A stretch of 64,000 nt of DNA from Aerococcaceae bacterium NML190073 (GCA_026131555.1 JAMXJH010000005.1:96889-160888), one strand, 5' to 3'. Counted from the stretch's first letter, positions 26,644 to 35,464 are shown. The notes: generated by a model not told the origin, from the sequence alone. Translations and numbers: made by a program.

Positions 26644-27000
26644 ATGGCTGAGAAAAATTTAACAGCAAAAGATATTTTACAAAAAGAATTTACGAAAGGT
26701 ATCCGTGGTTACAACACTGCAGAAGTGGATGAATATCTTGATTTAATTATTCGCGACTACGATTCTTATCAGAAAGAAGTTGCACATTTAAGAACAGAAA
26801 ATGACCGCTTAATGAGCAAAGTGGATGAATTAACGAAACAACTTAATTTAGCGAAGAAATCTGCCCCAACAACACCGGGTAGTGGCGTAACAAACTTTGA
26901 TATTTTGAAACGCTTGTCAAATCTCGAAAAGCATGTGTTCGGCTCAAAAATCAGCAACACAGACAATACGATTGACTACTCGGAAGTGACAAAATTCTAA
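26644..27000 (+). CDS. gpsB: Cell division regulator GpsB (DivIVA family)
   Basis: Cytoplasmic membrane-associated adaptor that links penicillin-binding proteins and the PASTA kinase to the divisome. 118 residues. The N-terminal DivIVA-type domain has LTAKDILQKEFTKGIRGYNTAEVDEYLDLIIRDY, then a coiled coil (LRTENDRLMSKVDELTKQL), a linker and the C-terminal trimerisation helix (NFDILKRLSNLEKHVFGSKI). The ATG at 26644 has AGAGGTG 7 nt upstream; a GTG three codons earlier lies within that site. The gpsB-rnpB-methyltransferase order is like ypsB-rnpB-ypsC of B. subtilis. prkC and a class B PBP, likely partners, are in this window. Confidence 0.95.
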   Translation: MAEKNLTAKDILQKEFTKGIRGYNTAEVDEYLDLIIRDYDSYQKEVAHLRTENDRLMSKVDELTKQLNLAKKSAPTTPGSGVTNFDILKRLSNLEKHVFGSKISNTDNTIDYSEVTKF

Positions 27001-27024
27001 GCAGTTTAACTTTTCGACAAAAAT

Positions 27025-27400
27025 AAAGTAAATTTCAGGTAATCGCGGCTAGAAATAGTTGAGGAAAGTCCATGCTCGCACAAGCTGAGATGCTTGTAGT
27101 GTTCGTGCTTAGCGAAATAATAAGCTAAGGCAGCCTTATGGTTGACGGCAGGGAAAATGGCTAAGGCGCAAGCTATGTCAAAGTACCCTTGAAAGTGCCA
27201 CAGTGACGAAGCAAGTGGGGAAACTCACTTGGTGGAACGCGGTAAACCCCTCGAGCGAGCAACCCAAACTTTGGTAGGGGCACTTTTTCTACGGAATTGA
27301 ACGGATGAAAGAGGCAGCAATGCAGATAGATGATTACCCATCTAAGTTAGTGCCTATATAACTTAGATTGACAGAACATGGCTTATCGAAATTTACTTTA
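27025..27400 (+). ncRNA. rnpB: RNase P RNA, type B
   Basis: Catalytic RNA that removes tRNA 5' leaders. The two ends pair (AAAGTAAATTTC with GAAATTTACTTT). The 5' domain holds the conserved GAGGAAAGTCCATGCTCGCACAAGCTGAG, with the core sequence GGTAAACCCCTCGAGCGAGCAACCC further on and ACAGAACATGGCTTA near the 3' end. Missing type A elements and the neighbourhood (gpsB before, rlmL-like after) both point to the Bacillus type. Exact ends are estimated from the terminal pairing. Confidence 0.95.
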
Positions 27401-27467
27401 TAGGTTTTTTGTGTATGGCATCTTTCCGTTGGAAAGACGCCGCATTCGACGATTATCAATGACTTCA

Positions 27468-27502
27468 ACGGGGTTGGGAATACACTTTCTAGCCCTGTTT
27501 TT
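27468..27502 (+). terminator. Probable terminator after rnpB
   Basis: ACGGGGTT pairs with AGCCCTGT (two wobble pairs), followed by TTTTG. A second small hairpin CTTTCC/GGAAAG lies at 27422. A short T6 run also follows rnpB itself. Confidence 0.55.
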
Positions 27503-27550
27503 GTTAATGTATTTATTTCAGTTACTTTTCGGCTATAGAAAGGATTTTTT

Positions 27551-28678
27551 ATGAAAACTTATAAACTTATTGCAACGGCTGCTGCCGGTATCGAATCGCT
27601 TGTTGCGAACGAATTGAAGCAACATGGCTACGCCACACAAACCGAGAATGGACGCGTTAATTTTTCCGGTACGGCGCGCGACATTGCGTTTACGAATTTA
27701 TGGTTGCGTACTGCTGACCGTATTAAGATTAATTTCGGTACTTTCACTGCCAAAACTTTTGAAGAATTGTACGATCAAACTTACGCTCTGCCTTGGGAAG
27801 ATATTTTGCCATTGGATGCTAATTTCCCTGTCAGTGGCAAATCTGTTAAGTCGCAGCTCCACAGTGTACCCAATTGCCAGCGCATCGTCAAAAAAGCGAT
27901 TGCTTCCCGTTTGATGAATTATTATCATCGCCGTAGCAACCTCGCAGAAACAGGTGCACTCTACCCGATTGAAGTGTCTATTTTGAAGGATACGGTGACG
28001 CTTACTCTCGACACGAGCGGTTCCAGCTTGTTCAAACGCGGTTACCGCGCTGAGAAAGGTGGCGCCCCTTTGAAAGAAAATATGGCGGCTGCTCTTGTAA
28101 TGCTGACAACTTGGCATCCGGATCGTCCTTTATATGACCCTTGTTGCGGTTCGGGAACTATTTTAATTGAAGCAGCCTTGATTGGCCATAATATTGCTCC
28201 GGGATTCAATCGTTCATTCGCTGCTGAGGAGTGGAGTATGTTAAATCCAGGAGTTTGGCAAGAAGTCCGTGATGAAGCGGAAGAATTGGCAAATTACGAT
28301 ATTGAACTCGACATTATGGGAACGGACATCGACCACCGAATGATTGAAATCGCCAAGCAAAATGCATTGGAAGCCGGTGTAGCTGACAGCATTCAATTCA
28401 AGCAAATGCAATTGAGTGATTATCGCCCTAATAAAGAATTTGGTATCCTCATCGCTAACCCGCCTTATGGTGACCGCCTGCTTGACGAGGAGCAAGTCCA
28501 CAAACTCTATCAACAGATGGGCGAAATTTACCGTAACATGCCAACGTGGAGCAAATATATTCTGACTAGCGACGAACAATTCGAACACTACTACGGCGAA
28601 AAAGCCACAAAAAAACGCAAACTCTATAACGGTGCGTTGAAAGTTGACTATTATCAATATTGGGGACGCAAAAAATAA
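27551..28678 (+). CDS. 23S rRNA (guanine-N2)-methyltransferase, RlmL/YpsC type
   Basis: Class I methyltransferase of 375 residues. An N-terminal ferredoxin-like/THUMP RNA-binding region (LIATAAAGIESLVANELKQHGY, LWLRTADRIKINFGTF) is followed by the UPF0020 catalytic domain with DPCCGSGTILIEAALIG (SAM site) and IANPPYGDRL (NPPY catalytic motif). It is the short form lacking the second RlmK domain of the E. coli enzyme. The AAAGGA site is 9 nt upstream. Position after rnpB is as in B. subtilis ypsC. The exact base modified is inferred from the family. Confidence 0.9.
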   Translation: MKTYKLIATAAAGIESLVANELKQHGYATQTENGRVNFSGTARDIAFTNLWLRTADRIKINFGTFTAKTFEELYDQTYALPWEDILPLDANFPVSGKSVKSQLHSVPNCQRIVKKAIASRLMNYYHRRSNLAETGALYPIEVSILKDTVTLTLDTSGSSLFKRGYRAEKGGAPLKENMAAALVMLTTWHPDRPLYDPCCGSGTILIEAALIGHNIAPGFNRSFAAEEWSMLNPGVWQEVRDEAEELANYDIELDIMGTDIDHRMIEIAKQNALEAGVADSIQFKQMQLSDYRPNKEFGILIANPPYGDRLLDEEQVHKLYQQMGEIYRNMPTWSKYILTSDEQFEHYYGEKATKKRKLYNGALKVDYYQYWGRKK

Positions 28679-28690
28679 ATATAGCAACAC

Positions 28691-28731
28691 AAATCCCCTC
28701 TCAACTAAAATTTTTAGTTGAGAGGGGATTT
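28691..28731. terminator. Bidirectional terminator
   Basis: A perfect stem AAATCCCCTCTCAACTAAAA/TTTTAGTTGAGAGGGGATTT lies between two convergent genes. The T run is short on each side. Confidence 0.75.
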
Positions 28732-28742
28732 CTGTTAACCTG

Positions 28743-29153
28743 CTACCCTTTCTTCCGCAATGCTTCTCTTGCAATTTGATCTGCGCCTTTGTTTTCTTTG
28801 TCGGAAATCCATTTCCAGAATAGTAAGTTGAATGTGTCAATAATCACTAATATTTTATCGAGCCAAATAGCGTATTGTGCTTCCTTGACGTAACGTTTAT
28901 CTAACGACTCGATAACGATCTTGCTATCGGAATGCAACATAATTGTTTCGTTCGTGGATGCTTCACGCTGCAAAAACTCCAACGCCATTAACATTGCTTG
29001 AAATTCCGCTTCATGATTGTCCAAGACGCGCTCACAATATCTTCCTTGTTTGATTTGTTGCCCGTTGCGAATTGCATTGAACGCGATTCCAGCTTCTTTT
29101 GTCTGTGCATTAAATGCCGCATCTGTATAAATCTTGTACATTTTTCTACTCAC
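28743..29153 (-). CDS. RNase H-like protein (YpdQ/YpeP type)
   Basis: 132-136 residues with an RNase HI fold. The four acidic positions of the family can be seen: D in IYTDAAF, E in EAEFQAMLMALE, D in HSDSK and D in GADQIAREAL, so the protein may be catalytic, unlike some RNase H-like relatives. GTG at 29153 or ATG at 29141 could be the start; an AGGGAAA site favours the GTG. It is convergent with the methyltransferase gene. Cleavage of RNA-DNA hybrids is expected but not proven for this subgroup. Confidence 0.8.
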   Translation of the reverse strand: MSRKMYKIYTDAAFNAQTKEAGIAFNAIRNGQQIKQGRYCERVLDNHEAEFQAMLMALEFLQREASTNETIMLHSDSKIVIESLDKRYVKEAQYAIWLDKILVIIDTFNLLFWKWISDKENKGADQIAREALRKKG

Positions 29154-29226
29154 TTTCCCTACAATATGCTATGATAATCATAACAATTTTTACAAAAAAA
29201 GACAGTAAAAATATGGAGGTGTAAAC

Positions 29227-30183
29227 ATGACCGATATCGTTGAATTCCCAAATAATGCAGAGCATTACTACCGCAAAGCATTGAATGAATTGAGAGAACA
29301 ACATTTTGACAGAGCAGAAACATTATTATTAAAAAGCATTGCCTTAGATTACAAAACCGATGCCTTTCTTGAATTGGTTCGTCTATATATTACCTCAAAC
29401 CGTAAAGAGAGTTTGCGTGAATTATGGGATGCCTACTACCCGCGCCCTGAATCGCGCTTAGAGTACGAGGAATTGGCACACTGTCACGCTGCAAGCATCG
29501 CGACTTTGCAACCTCTACAAAAAGCACTCATCGAACTGTACCGTTTGCGTGACTATTGTGAACAACAAGATTGGGACACCGTTCCTGTACAAATTGAAAT
29601 AGAAATTCTGAATCAACATCAACGCTTAGAAGAAGAACTCGCTCGTGCCATTGCAAATCAAGAAGTATCTATCTTACTCGAAGATTTGCATGCCGCCGGT
29701 GCCTACAGCTTGCTTGAACATTTGAAACATTTATACACGTTGCCTTACGAAGACTGTGCACCGCTCTATCGACTCATCTTGGATCACCCTCTCATTGAGC
29801 AATATATTAAGAGTGATGTCCTGCATTACTTCCTTAACAAAAAAATTGCGGAAACCCTCCCTTTAATTTGGTTCGGCGAACCGCATATTGTATCGACAGG
29901 AAGTTTGCGTCCGTATAATGAACAAAAGCAGTTTCTCGCCACATTGAGAGCAATCCAATCCTATTGCGAACAATACAATCCACAACTGTATGATGAATTG
30001 ATTCAGCAACTCACTCTACAATCAATGTGCTTCTATCCGTTCATTAACGACGTCTTACATCATCCGGAAGAATGGGTTGAGTGCATGACAAGTGAAACTA
30101 TCCCCGACTCTCCCCTCGCCAAAAAAATCCTCGCAGCGAGCGACGAGTTATTCAACTTACTTGAAGAAGAAATTTTCGAGTAG
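29227..30183 (+). CDS. TPR-like protein of unknown function
   Basis: 318 residues, soluble, acidic and helical. The N-terminal 60 residues look like one or two tetratricopeptide repeats (YYRKALNELREQHFDRAETLLLKSIALD). The rest has no motif I recognise; it is rich in Leu, Glu and Gln and lacks membrane helices. The ribosome binding site is GGAGGTG, 6 nt from ATG. It is monocistronic, divergent from the RNase H-like gene, and ends at a strong terminator. Confidence 0.75.
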   Translation: MTDIVEFPNNAEHYYRKALNELREQHFDRAETLLLKSIALDYKTDAFLELVRLYITSNRKESLRELWDAYYPRPESRLEYEELAHCHAASIATLQPLQKALIELYRLRDYCEQQDWDTVPVQIEIEILNQHQRLEEELARAIANQEVSILLEDLHAAGAYSLLEHLKHLYTLPYEDCAPLYRLILDHPLIEQYIKSDVLHYFLNKKIAETLPLIWFGEPHIVSTGSLRPYNEQKQFLATLRAIQSYCEQYNPQLYDELIQQLTLQSMCFYPFINDVLHHPEEWVECMTSETIPDSPLAKKILAASDELFNLLEEEIFE

Positions 30184-30200
30184 AGTCATACATCGTAACG

Positions 30201-30240
30201 AATCCCCTTAGCAGCTAACACGGCGCTAAGGGGATTTATT
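30201..30240. terminator. Terminator, usable in both directions
   Basis: AATCCCCTTAGC pairs with GCTAAGGGGATT; TATTATTTT follows on the plus strand. It lies between the convergent TPR gene and ABC-2 permease. Confidence 0.75.
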
Positions 30241-30253
30241 ATTTTAATATTTA

Positions 30254-31342
30254 TTATGTGTTCACGTATTGCTCCAATTTATAGCTACCGACAATCCCCA
30301 TCAAGCTAATCATCAATCCAATAATAAGCGTACCCGGGAACAATTGTTGTTTATCTAACATTTCAATCAACCATGTTAATGGCGATAAATAACAAATGTT
30401 TTTGATAAGCGGTATATCAATGACATCCATTAACGCCACCACTGCCATTCCTAGCATAATTATCCACAATATTGTTCCTACCATCTGGCACAAACTCGCA
30501 TCCTTAAACAATCTAAACAGTACAAGTGCCAAGGCTAAGTTCAGCAAAATTGTTAAGCACAGTACAACTAACATGCGCAGTAGTTCCCACGCCGACACTT
30601 GCCAATAATAAGCAATTCCCAGAACACCTATTGCATAAGGTAACAACATTACTATCGCGTATGCCAAGATAAAACTGAACGCAATCGCAATGTTGTTATT
30701 TGGCGATACAATTGCCCGCTTTAAGGCGTTATTTTTCTTAAATTTGATTAAATCCGAACTGAGCGAGCTTGAGTTCATCAAGATGTATGACAATAGCAAA
30801 AGCATTGTTATCATCATCCCTATGCCTTTATCACTATCACGCCCTTCTATCCGTAACACATCGCTGAACTCAAGTTGATAGAGCTGTCCTGATGCTAGCA
30901 AACCTGCCTGTTGCACAGCATCTTGAGTGACTTTTTCTTTAAGAATGGATTGAAGCGCCAATTCGAATTCATAGTCTGTTGCATTTTTCTGACGGGAATA
31001 GCGTGCGATTGGTTGGGCCTCTCCCGCTAAAATCGTTTGCGTATAATTTTCAGGTATGTGGTACACCAATGATGTGTTCCCTTTATCCAGTTCTTCCAAT
31101 GTTACTTGTAATTCATCGGCAAAAGAACGCGAGCCGTAACCGTATTGACCTAAGTCTTGCTCTAAATCTTCATTCCCTTGTTCCAAAACAATGCTAATAG
31201 CGGTCGGTTTGTGTTTTGCTTGCATTTGTCCAAGAAATCCCGCACCTACACCAATCAAAGGTATTAGTATTATCACCAGTATACTGGGTGTCTTAATAAT
31301 CCGACGAATATGGAATGCGGTCATAATCAATAAATTTTTCAT
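30254..31342 (-). CDS. ABC-2 type exporter permease (LnrN-like)
   Basis: 362 residues: one N-terminal membrane helix (ILVIILIPLIGVGAGFL), a large extracellular domain of about 150 residues, then five C-terminal helices including MMITMLLLLSYILMNSSSL. This is the ABC-2 permease layout of YhgE/Lnr-type exporters. Its ATG overlaps the stop of the upstream permease by 4 nt (ATGA). With the second permease and the ATPase it forms one export complex. Substrate unknown; the B. subtilis counterpart exports linearmycin-like polyenes. Confidence 0.82.
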   Translation of the reverse strand: MKNLLIMTAFHIRRIIKTPSILVIILIPLIGVGAGFLGQMQAKHKPTAISIVLEQGNEDLEQDLGQYGYGSRSFADELQVTLEELDKGNTSLVYHIPENYTQTILAGEAQPIARYSRQKNATDYEFELALQSILKEKVTQDAVQQAGLLASGQLYQLEFSDVLRIEGRDSDKGIGMMITMLLLLSYILMNSSSLSSDLIKFKKNNALKRAIVSPNNNIAIAFSFILAYAIVMLLPYAIGVLGIAYYWQVSAWELLRMLVVLCLTILLNLALALVLFRLFKDASLCQMVGTILWIIMLGMAVVALMDVIDIPLIKNICYLSPLTWLIEMLDKQQLFPGTLIIGLMISLMGIVGSYKLEQYVNT

Positions 31343-32511
31343 GCATATTCCTCTCTTCCTTTAGCAACGGCAATGGCCAACATAAGGCACACCACAATCA
31401 CACAGAGTAAACTTGCTTCAGCTACCCAATAGCTTTCCAATCCTTCGCCTCTAAGAATTTTGTACAACGGCTCTAAGAATGCTCGCCGCAGCGGATTATT
31501 TAGAAATATTCCCAACAAGGTTCCTTCCGCTTTACTATCCGGAATAATCCCGAAGAATACTAGCCATACTATCGGCAATAAGCCATTAAACATCAATCCA
31601 ATGCGCCCGTTCACAAATAGAGCAACTAGCTCGGATATTGCCAGTGCGGTTAACAGCATTAAACTCATATGCCCTAAATAAGCAAACGGATTACCTATGA
31701 AAGTCATTGGGTCGATTATTTTCCAGATGGTGATATACAATGCTAACACCGTCGCGAACACAATACTTGATGATGCAACACTGTACAAAATACGTTGTGC
31801 AGGTGTGAAGGGTAGCAAACGAATTCGCTTATTCAAGCCCGTTAATTCAGGCAGGATTACACTTGCCACATTCGCCATCAGAATCATCAAGATAATATAT
31901 CCAAGGTTCCAAATCGAATAGAATTGTGTACCACTGATATAAGCCTTACTCTGATGATTGATTGTTTGATACTCAATTTGTGTCAACCTGGATTGCACAT
32001 GTTGAATAATTTGGTTTGCGATGTCCTGTGGCTGCTCGTGATTTCTAGCCAACTCTTTAAATTGGCGCTGCTCTATTGGCTCTTGCAATAAGTTTTTCAG
32101 CAAATTCTCCAATAGTGATTGTTTAACCGAGGAGGCATTTCCATTGGCTATCAATTGCATCGGCGTTTGTGCAATGTCGCCGAACAATAGATTTTGACCG
32201 AATGTTTCGGGAATCACCAAGGTAAATTCTGCCGTTTTCGCTTCGTCCGTTAATTTTACCACGCTTTGCTCACTTAACTGCGCAAAAGCCAATTCCAGCG
32301 TCTTACCAATTTCACTTGTATCCGAATTATCGAGATGGATGGCAATGTTAGGTGGTTTCATTTGAATACCGTCCACATAATCAATCCCCATTCCTAGAAA
32401 AATTCCTAACAACAGAGGAAACATCAATAATCCTAGCGCCAATTTATGAAACTGCTTGAAAGTGACGATAACCGTTGCTTTCATGTAATACCATAATTTC
32501 ATAACACTCAC
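31339..32511 (-). CDS. ABC-2 type exporter permease (LnrM-like)
   Basis: 390 residues with the same plan as its partner: an N-terminal helix (LALGLLMFPLLLGIFLGMG), an extracellular domain (about residues 45-200), and C-terminal helices ending LLCVIVVCLMLAIAVAKG. It starts at the base next to the ATPase stop codon, so it is tightly coupled. The pair of unequal permeases after a single ATPase gene is the LnrLMN arrangement. Confidence 0.82.
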   Translation of the reverse strand: MSVMKLWYYMKATVIVTFKQFHKLALGLLMFPLLLGIFLGMGIDYVDGIQMKPPNIAIHLDNSDTSEIGKTLELAFAQLSEQSVVKLTDEAKTAEFTLVIPETFGQNLLFGDIAQTPMQLIANGNASSVKQSLLENLLKNLLQEPIEQRQFKELARNHEQPQDIANQIIQHVQSRLTQIEYQTINHQSKAYISGTQFYSIWNLGYIILMILMANVASVILPELTGLNKRIRLLPFTPAQRILYSVASSSIVFATVLALYITIWKIIDPMTFIGNPFAYLGHMSLMLLTALAISELVALFVNGRIGLMFNGLLPIVWLVFFGIIPDSKAEGTLLGIFLNNPLRRAFLEPLYKILRGEGLESYWVAEASLLCVIVVCLMLAIAVAKGREEYA

Positions 32512-33450
32512 CTAATCTCTCAGTTTTTTCCCGGTCAATTGCAAGAAAACTTCTTCCAACGATAATTCTTCAACTGAAATGGACTTGATAATGCTTTCTG
32601 TTTTGTCAAAAAAAGCAATCAATTTCATCATTGAGAATTGATGTTGGGTGACTACCAAATCTACCTCGTTCAGATGAATATTCACTTGTTGGATACCGTT
32701 ATCCAACGCCATCAAGTTTTCTGCTAATGCGTGCGGAATGCGATCCAATATCACTCGTACTTTACTTGATTGAGATACTAATGATTTCACTTGCTGTTTC
32801 GTACCGTATGCCACTTCCGAACCCAAATCCAAGACTAATAAACGATCACACAATGTTTCAACTTCTTCCATATAATGTGAAATATAAAGAATCGTTGTGC
32901 CTTGTTCGTTTAGTTTCATTAAGAAATCAAAAATATGTTGCCGCGATTGTGCATCAACTCCCACTGTCGGCTCATCCAAAATAAGAAACTGAGGATGATG
33001 CAATAGTGCTGCCGCAATATTTAAGCGGCGTTTCATACCGCCGGAATAGTTTTTGACTTTGTCTTTTTTCTTCTCTTCCAACCCGACAGCTGTCAACGCT
33101 TCGTCTATGCGCTCTTTCAATACTTTGCCTTTAAGCGAGTACATACCGCCGAAATATTCGAGATTATCTACGGCATTCAACTCTTCAATCAGTGCAATAT
33201 CTTGCGGCACAATCCCAAGCATGGAGCGTATTTCAATCGGATATTGTTTAATTGACTTTCCGTCAATGATTACTTCGCCGGCGTCCGCCTTTTTCAAACC
33301 GGTCATAATATCAATCAATGTCGATTTCCCGGCACCGTTAGGTCCTATTAGACCGAAACGTTCTCCTTTTTGAATGTTGAAATCTACATTATGCAAAACG
33401 GTTTTGTCACCGAAACGTTTCGTAATTCCTTTCACTTGAACATAACTCAT
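32512..33450 (-). CDS. ABC exporter ATPase (LnrL-like)
   Basis: 312 residues. It has Walker A GPNGAGKSTLIDIMTGL, Q-loop GIVPQD, signature YSGGMKRRLNIAAALLHHP, Walker B LILDEPTVGVD and H-loop YISHYMEE, all typical of ABC-2/drug exporter ATPases. A C-terminal extension of about 80 residues follows. The ATG at 33450 has GGAGG 7 nt upstream, while an ATG at 33456 touches the site, so the later one is used. It heads a three-gene operon behind the activator-type promoter at 33497. Confidence 0.92.
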   Translation of the reverse strand: MSYVQVKGITKRFGDKTVLHNVDFNIQKGERFGLIGPNGAGKSTLIDIMTGLKKADAGEVIIDGKSIKQYPIEIRSMLGIVPQDIALIEELNAVDNLEYFGGMYSLKGKVLKERIDEALTAVGLEEKKKDKVKNYSGGMKRRLNIAAALLHHPQFLILDEPTVGVDAQSRQHIFDFLMKLNEQGTTILYISHYMEEVETLCDRLLVLDLGSEVAYGTKQQVKSLVSQSSKVRVILDRIPHALAENLMALDNGIQQVNIHLNEVDLVVTQHQFSMMKLIAFFDKTESIIKSISVEELSLEEVFLQLTGKKLRD

Positions 33451-33496
33451 CTTCATTCCTCCTCTTACTCAATCACTTAATCATGTTTACTTCTGT

Positions 33497-33562
33497 ATTA
33501 TAACGTAAGAAAGAGCGTATTCTCTACTTCCAAAAGTCATCTCTCACCATGACTAAAGTCAC
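33497..33562 (-). promoter_or_regulatory. Promoter of the ABC exporter operon with putative response-regulator sites
   Basis: Minus strand: a perfect -10 TATAAT (33497-33502) with no recognisable -35. Upstream, TGACTTT occurs twice, at 33555-33561 and 33533-33539, exactly 22 bp apart; the outer copy is part of the dyad GTGACTTTAGTCAT. A missing -35 with phased upstream repeats is what an activated promoter looks like. The regulator encoded just upstream is the natural candidate. Confidence 0.55.
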
Positions 33563-33572
33563 GTTCCCCCAC

Positions 33573-33612
33573 AAAAAAACACCATTCCTCCTTCTAAGAA
33601 GTCATAGTGTTG
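33573..33612 (-). terminator. Terminator after the response regulator
   Basis: AACACTAT and ATGGTGTT pair on the minus strand, followed by T7. It separates the two-component genes from the exporter promoter. Confidence 0.75.
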
Positions 33613-33621
33613 CATTGTGCA

Positions 33622-34269
33622 TTATTTATTCAAACCATTTTCATACGCAAAAATAACTAGCTGCGTGCGATCACGCAAATCCAATTTGAACAGTAGTTGA
33701 CTGACATTGTTTTTGACGGTGCCTTCGGATAGGAATAAAGTTTGTGCAATCTCTTTATTATTCAACCCGGAAGAAATGAGTTGAATTAACTGCAATTCCT
33801 TATCGGTAAGCGCATGTTGCTGTAATCGCTCTTTGGAGAAATCTTGCTGCGAAGTTGAAAGCTGCCCAAGCAGTTGTTCACTCACTGTTGAATCCATTAC
33901 AATTTTGCCGGAAAGCGCCACTTTAATGCCGTCATAAATTGCCTCGTGAGAGCTATCTTTCAGCAGATAGCCGGAAGCGCCACATTGCATTGCTTGGGTA
34001 ATATAATCACTGTCTTGAAACGTTGTCAGAATCAATATTGCAATGCGTGGGAACTGTTCTTTAATTAATCGCGTTCCTTCTATGCCATCCGTTTCCGGCA
34101 TTCTGATATCCATCAACACAGCATCCACAGGCTGTTGACAACATTGTTCATAAGCTTGGCGTCCATTCTCCGCCAATCCGACTACTTGAACATCCGCAAA
34201 CGTTTCTAACATAATTTGTAACCCTGTACGAATCAGTTTCTCATCATCCACAATTAATAAACGAATCAT
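33622..34269 (-). CDS. NarL/LuxR-family response regulator (DesR/LnrK-like)
   Basis: 215 residues. The receiver domain has the acidic pair DDE at residues 8-10, phospho-acceptor D54 in VDAVLMDIRMPETDG and K in LLKDSS. The C-terminal LuxR helix-turn-helix runs ELQLIQLISSGLNNKEIAQTLFLSEGTVKNNVSQLLFKLDLRDRTQL. The start overlaps the kinase stop by 4 nt. It probably controls the ABC exporter operon directly downstream. Confidence 0.92.
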   Translation of the reverse strand: MIRLLIVDDEKLIRTGLQIMLETFADVQVVGLAENGRQAYEQCCQQPVDAVLMDIRMPETDGIEGTRLIKEQFPRIAILILTTFQDSDYITQAMQCGASGYLLKDSSHEAIYDGIKVALSGKIVMDSTVSEQLLGQLSTSQQDFSKERLQQHALTDKELQLIQLISSGLNNKEIAQTLFLSEGTVKNNVSQLLFKLDLRDRTQLVIFAYENGLNK

Positions 34270-34922
34270 CGTTGCATTACTCCCTCCATTATCGGTAATA
34301 TTATTTGTACTCTAAAACCTTGTTGTGGCGCGCTTTCCACCGTCATTGTGCCACCCAGTTCAGTCAGGCGTTCACGAATGCCTTGTAATCCTCCTAAGAA
34401 TTCTACTTGCTGAGTTCCAGTCCCATCGTCTTGAATTGTCAGCAAAAGCGATTGTTCAGCAGAGACTAAAGTAATTCTCACAACGGTTGCCTGTCCATGC
34501 TTCAATCCATTAGTCATGCATTCTTGAATCGTTCGATACAGGAAATTCGCCTGTCCTTGTGTCAATACTTGTTGCGACACATTATGGTGGAAATGCACCG
34601 TTAAGCCCGTCTGTTGCATCTGCGTAAATAACATTTCCAACTCATTCACCAGACGGTTGCTATCCGGCATGTCCACATGCAAATCATGCACTACTTTACG
34701 CACATCTTGCAAACTCTCCGCAGCAAAATCACGCAATTCCGAACTCATTTGCGATAATACCGGATGTATGTCCTCACTTAATTTAGCCATAGCTCCCAAC
34801 TGAATAATAATCGTTGACAAACTGTGTCCCACAGAATCATGAATATCTCGCGAAATACGATGGCGTTCCTTCAATGTATACGTTTCTTCCAACGAGCTAA
34901 GACCTTGCACCATTACCGACAA
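34266..34922 (-). pseudogene. Histidine kinase, catalytic part (3' half of an interrupted DesK/LnrJ-like gene)
   Basis: Cytoplasmic half of a HisKA_3-type sensor kinase: HRISRDIHDSVGHSLSTIIIQLG holds the phospho-histidine, followed by the Bergerat ATPase boxes (IQECMTNGLKHGQATVV, IQDDGTG, GGLQGIRERLTELGGT). It is in the same frame as the membrane part at 34935-35408 and is separated from it by one TAG codon. Internal re-start is possible: AAAGG lies 8-9 nt before ATG 34913, and TTG 34922 is another option. If that happens a soluble kinase without its sensor would be made. Otherwise the gene is inactive. DNA and domain content are otherwise intact. Confidence 0.75.
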
Positions 34923-34934
34923 CCTTTGTGACTG

Positions 34935-35408
34935 CTACTCATACTGCCCTTGCCAGAAAAATCGTTTCTCCTCCAATTCAACGTTCCGCCGACTAAGTTG
35001 TCGATAAACATACGCAAACAGCATGCTCATCCCCATAATAGCAGCATGCCACAAGGCAACCTCCGGGAATTTGGTTATAACAGACACACTCAATCCGGTG
35101 ACCAAACAGCTGAGGGGGAGGGCTTTTTTTGGAGGGAGATATGCCCAAATATCGAAAGCTGTCGCCGCCCATAAACTTGAAAGAGGGGTTGCTAATTGTA
35201 ACGCACCCATTAAACATACGATATCTCCAACAAAAGAAACTCCCCCTCGAAACCAGTGATTGTACCGTAACTGGGTGTGTACAATGTACAAAAGTACCCA
35301 TGCTAGAGGCATCCACTGCGAATATAAATGGTTCTTCCCCGTCACAATATCCATTAGAATCAATACTAAGTACATATATCTTACCCAAGTGACATATCGC
35401 TTCTCCAT
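34935..35408 (-). pseudogene. Histidine kinase, membrane sensor part (5' half of the same gene)
   Basis: 157 residues with five predicted membrane helices (for example YLVLILMDIVTG, WVLLYIVHTQ, VALWHAAIMGMSMLFAYVYRQL) and the beginning of a coiled coil (RRNVELEEKRFFWQGQYE), as in DesK/YvfT/LnrJ kinases. It ends in TAG at 34935-34937. The next codons (CAG TCA CAA AGG TTG) continue in frame into the catalytic half, so one base change from CAG or a similar codon would explain the break. The ATG at 35408 has TGGAGGG upstream. Confidence 0.75.
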
Positions 35409-35435
35409 TGACTGTTCCCTCCATTCAATAGTTCC

Positions 35436-35464
35436 ATTATACTCACCTTCTCCTCTCCACGCAA
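35436..35464 (-). promoter_or_regulatory. Promoter of the two-component genes
   Basis: Minus strand: TTGCGT, 17 nt spacer, TATAAT, 28 nt upstream of the kinase ATG. The -35 overlaps the T run of the upstream gene's terminator. Confidence 0.5.

Noticed and set aside
28241..28840. 199-codon open frame on the minus strand
   Set aside because: Covers the 3' part of the rRNA methyltransferase and the terminator on the wrong strand; the NPPY-containing frame is the real one.
29170..29182. Palindrome TATGATAATCATA resembling part of a Fur box
   Set aside because: Too short and only partly matching; it may just be overlapping promoter elements of the divergent genes.
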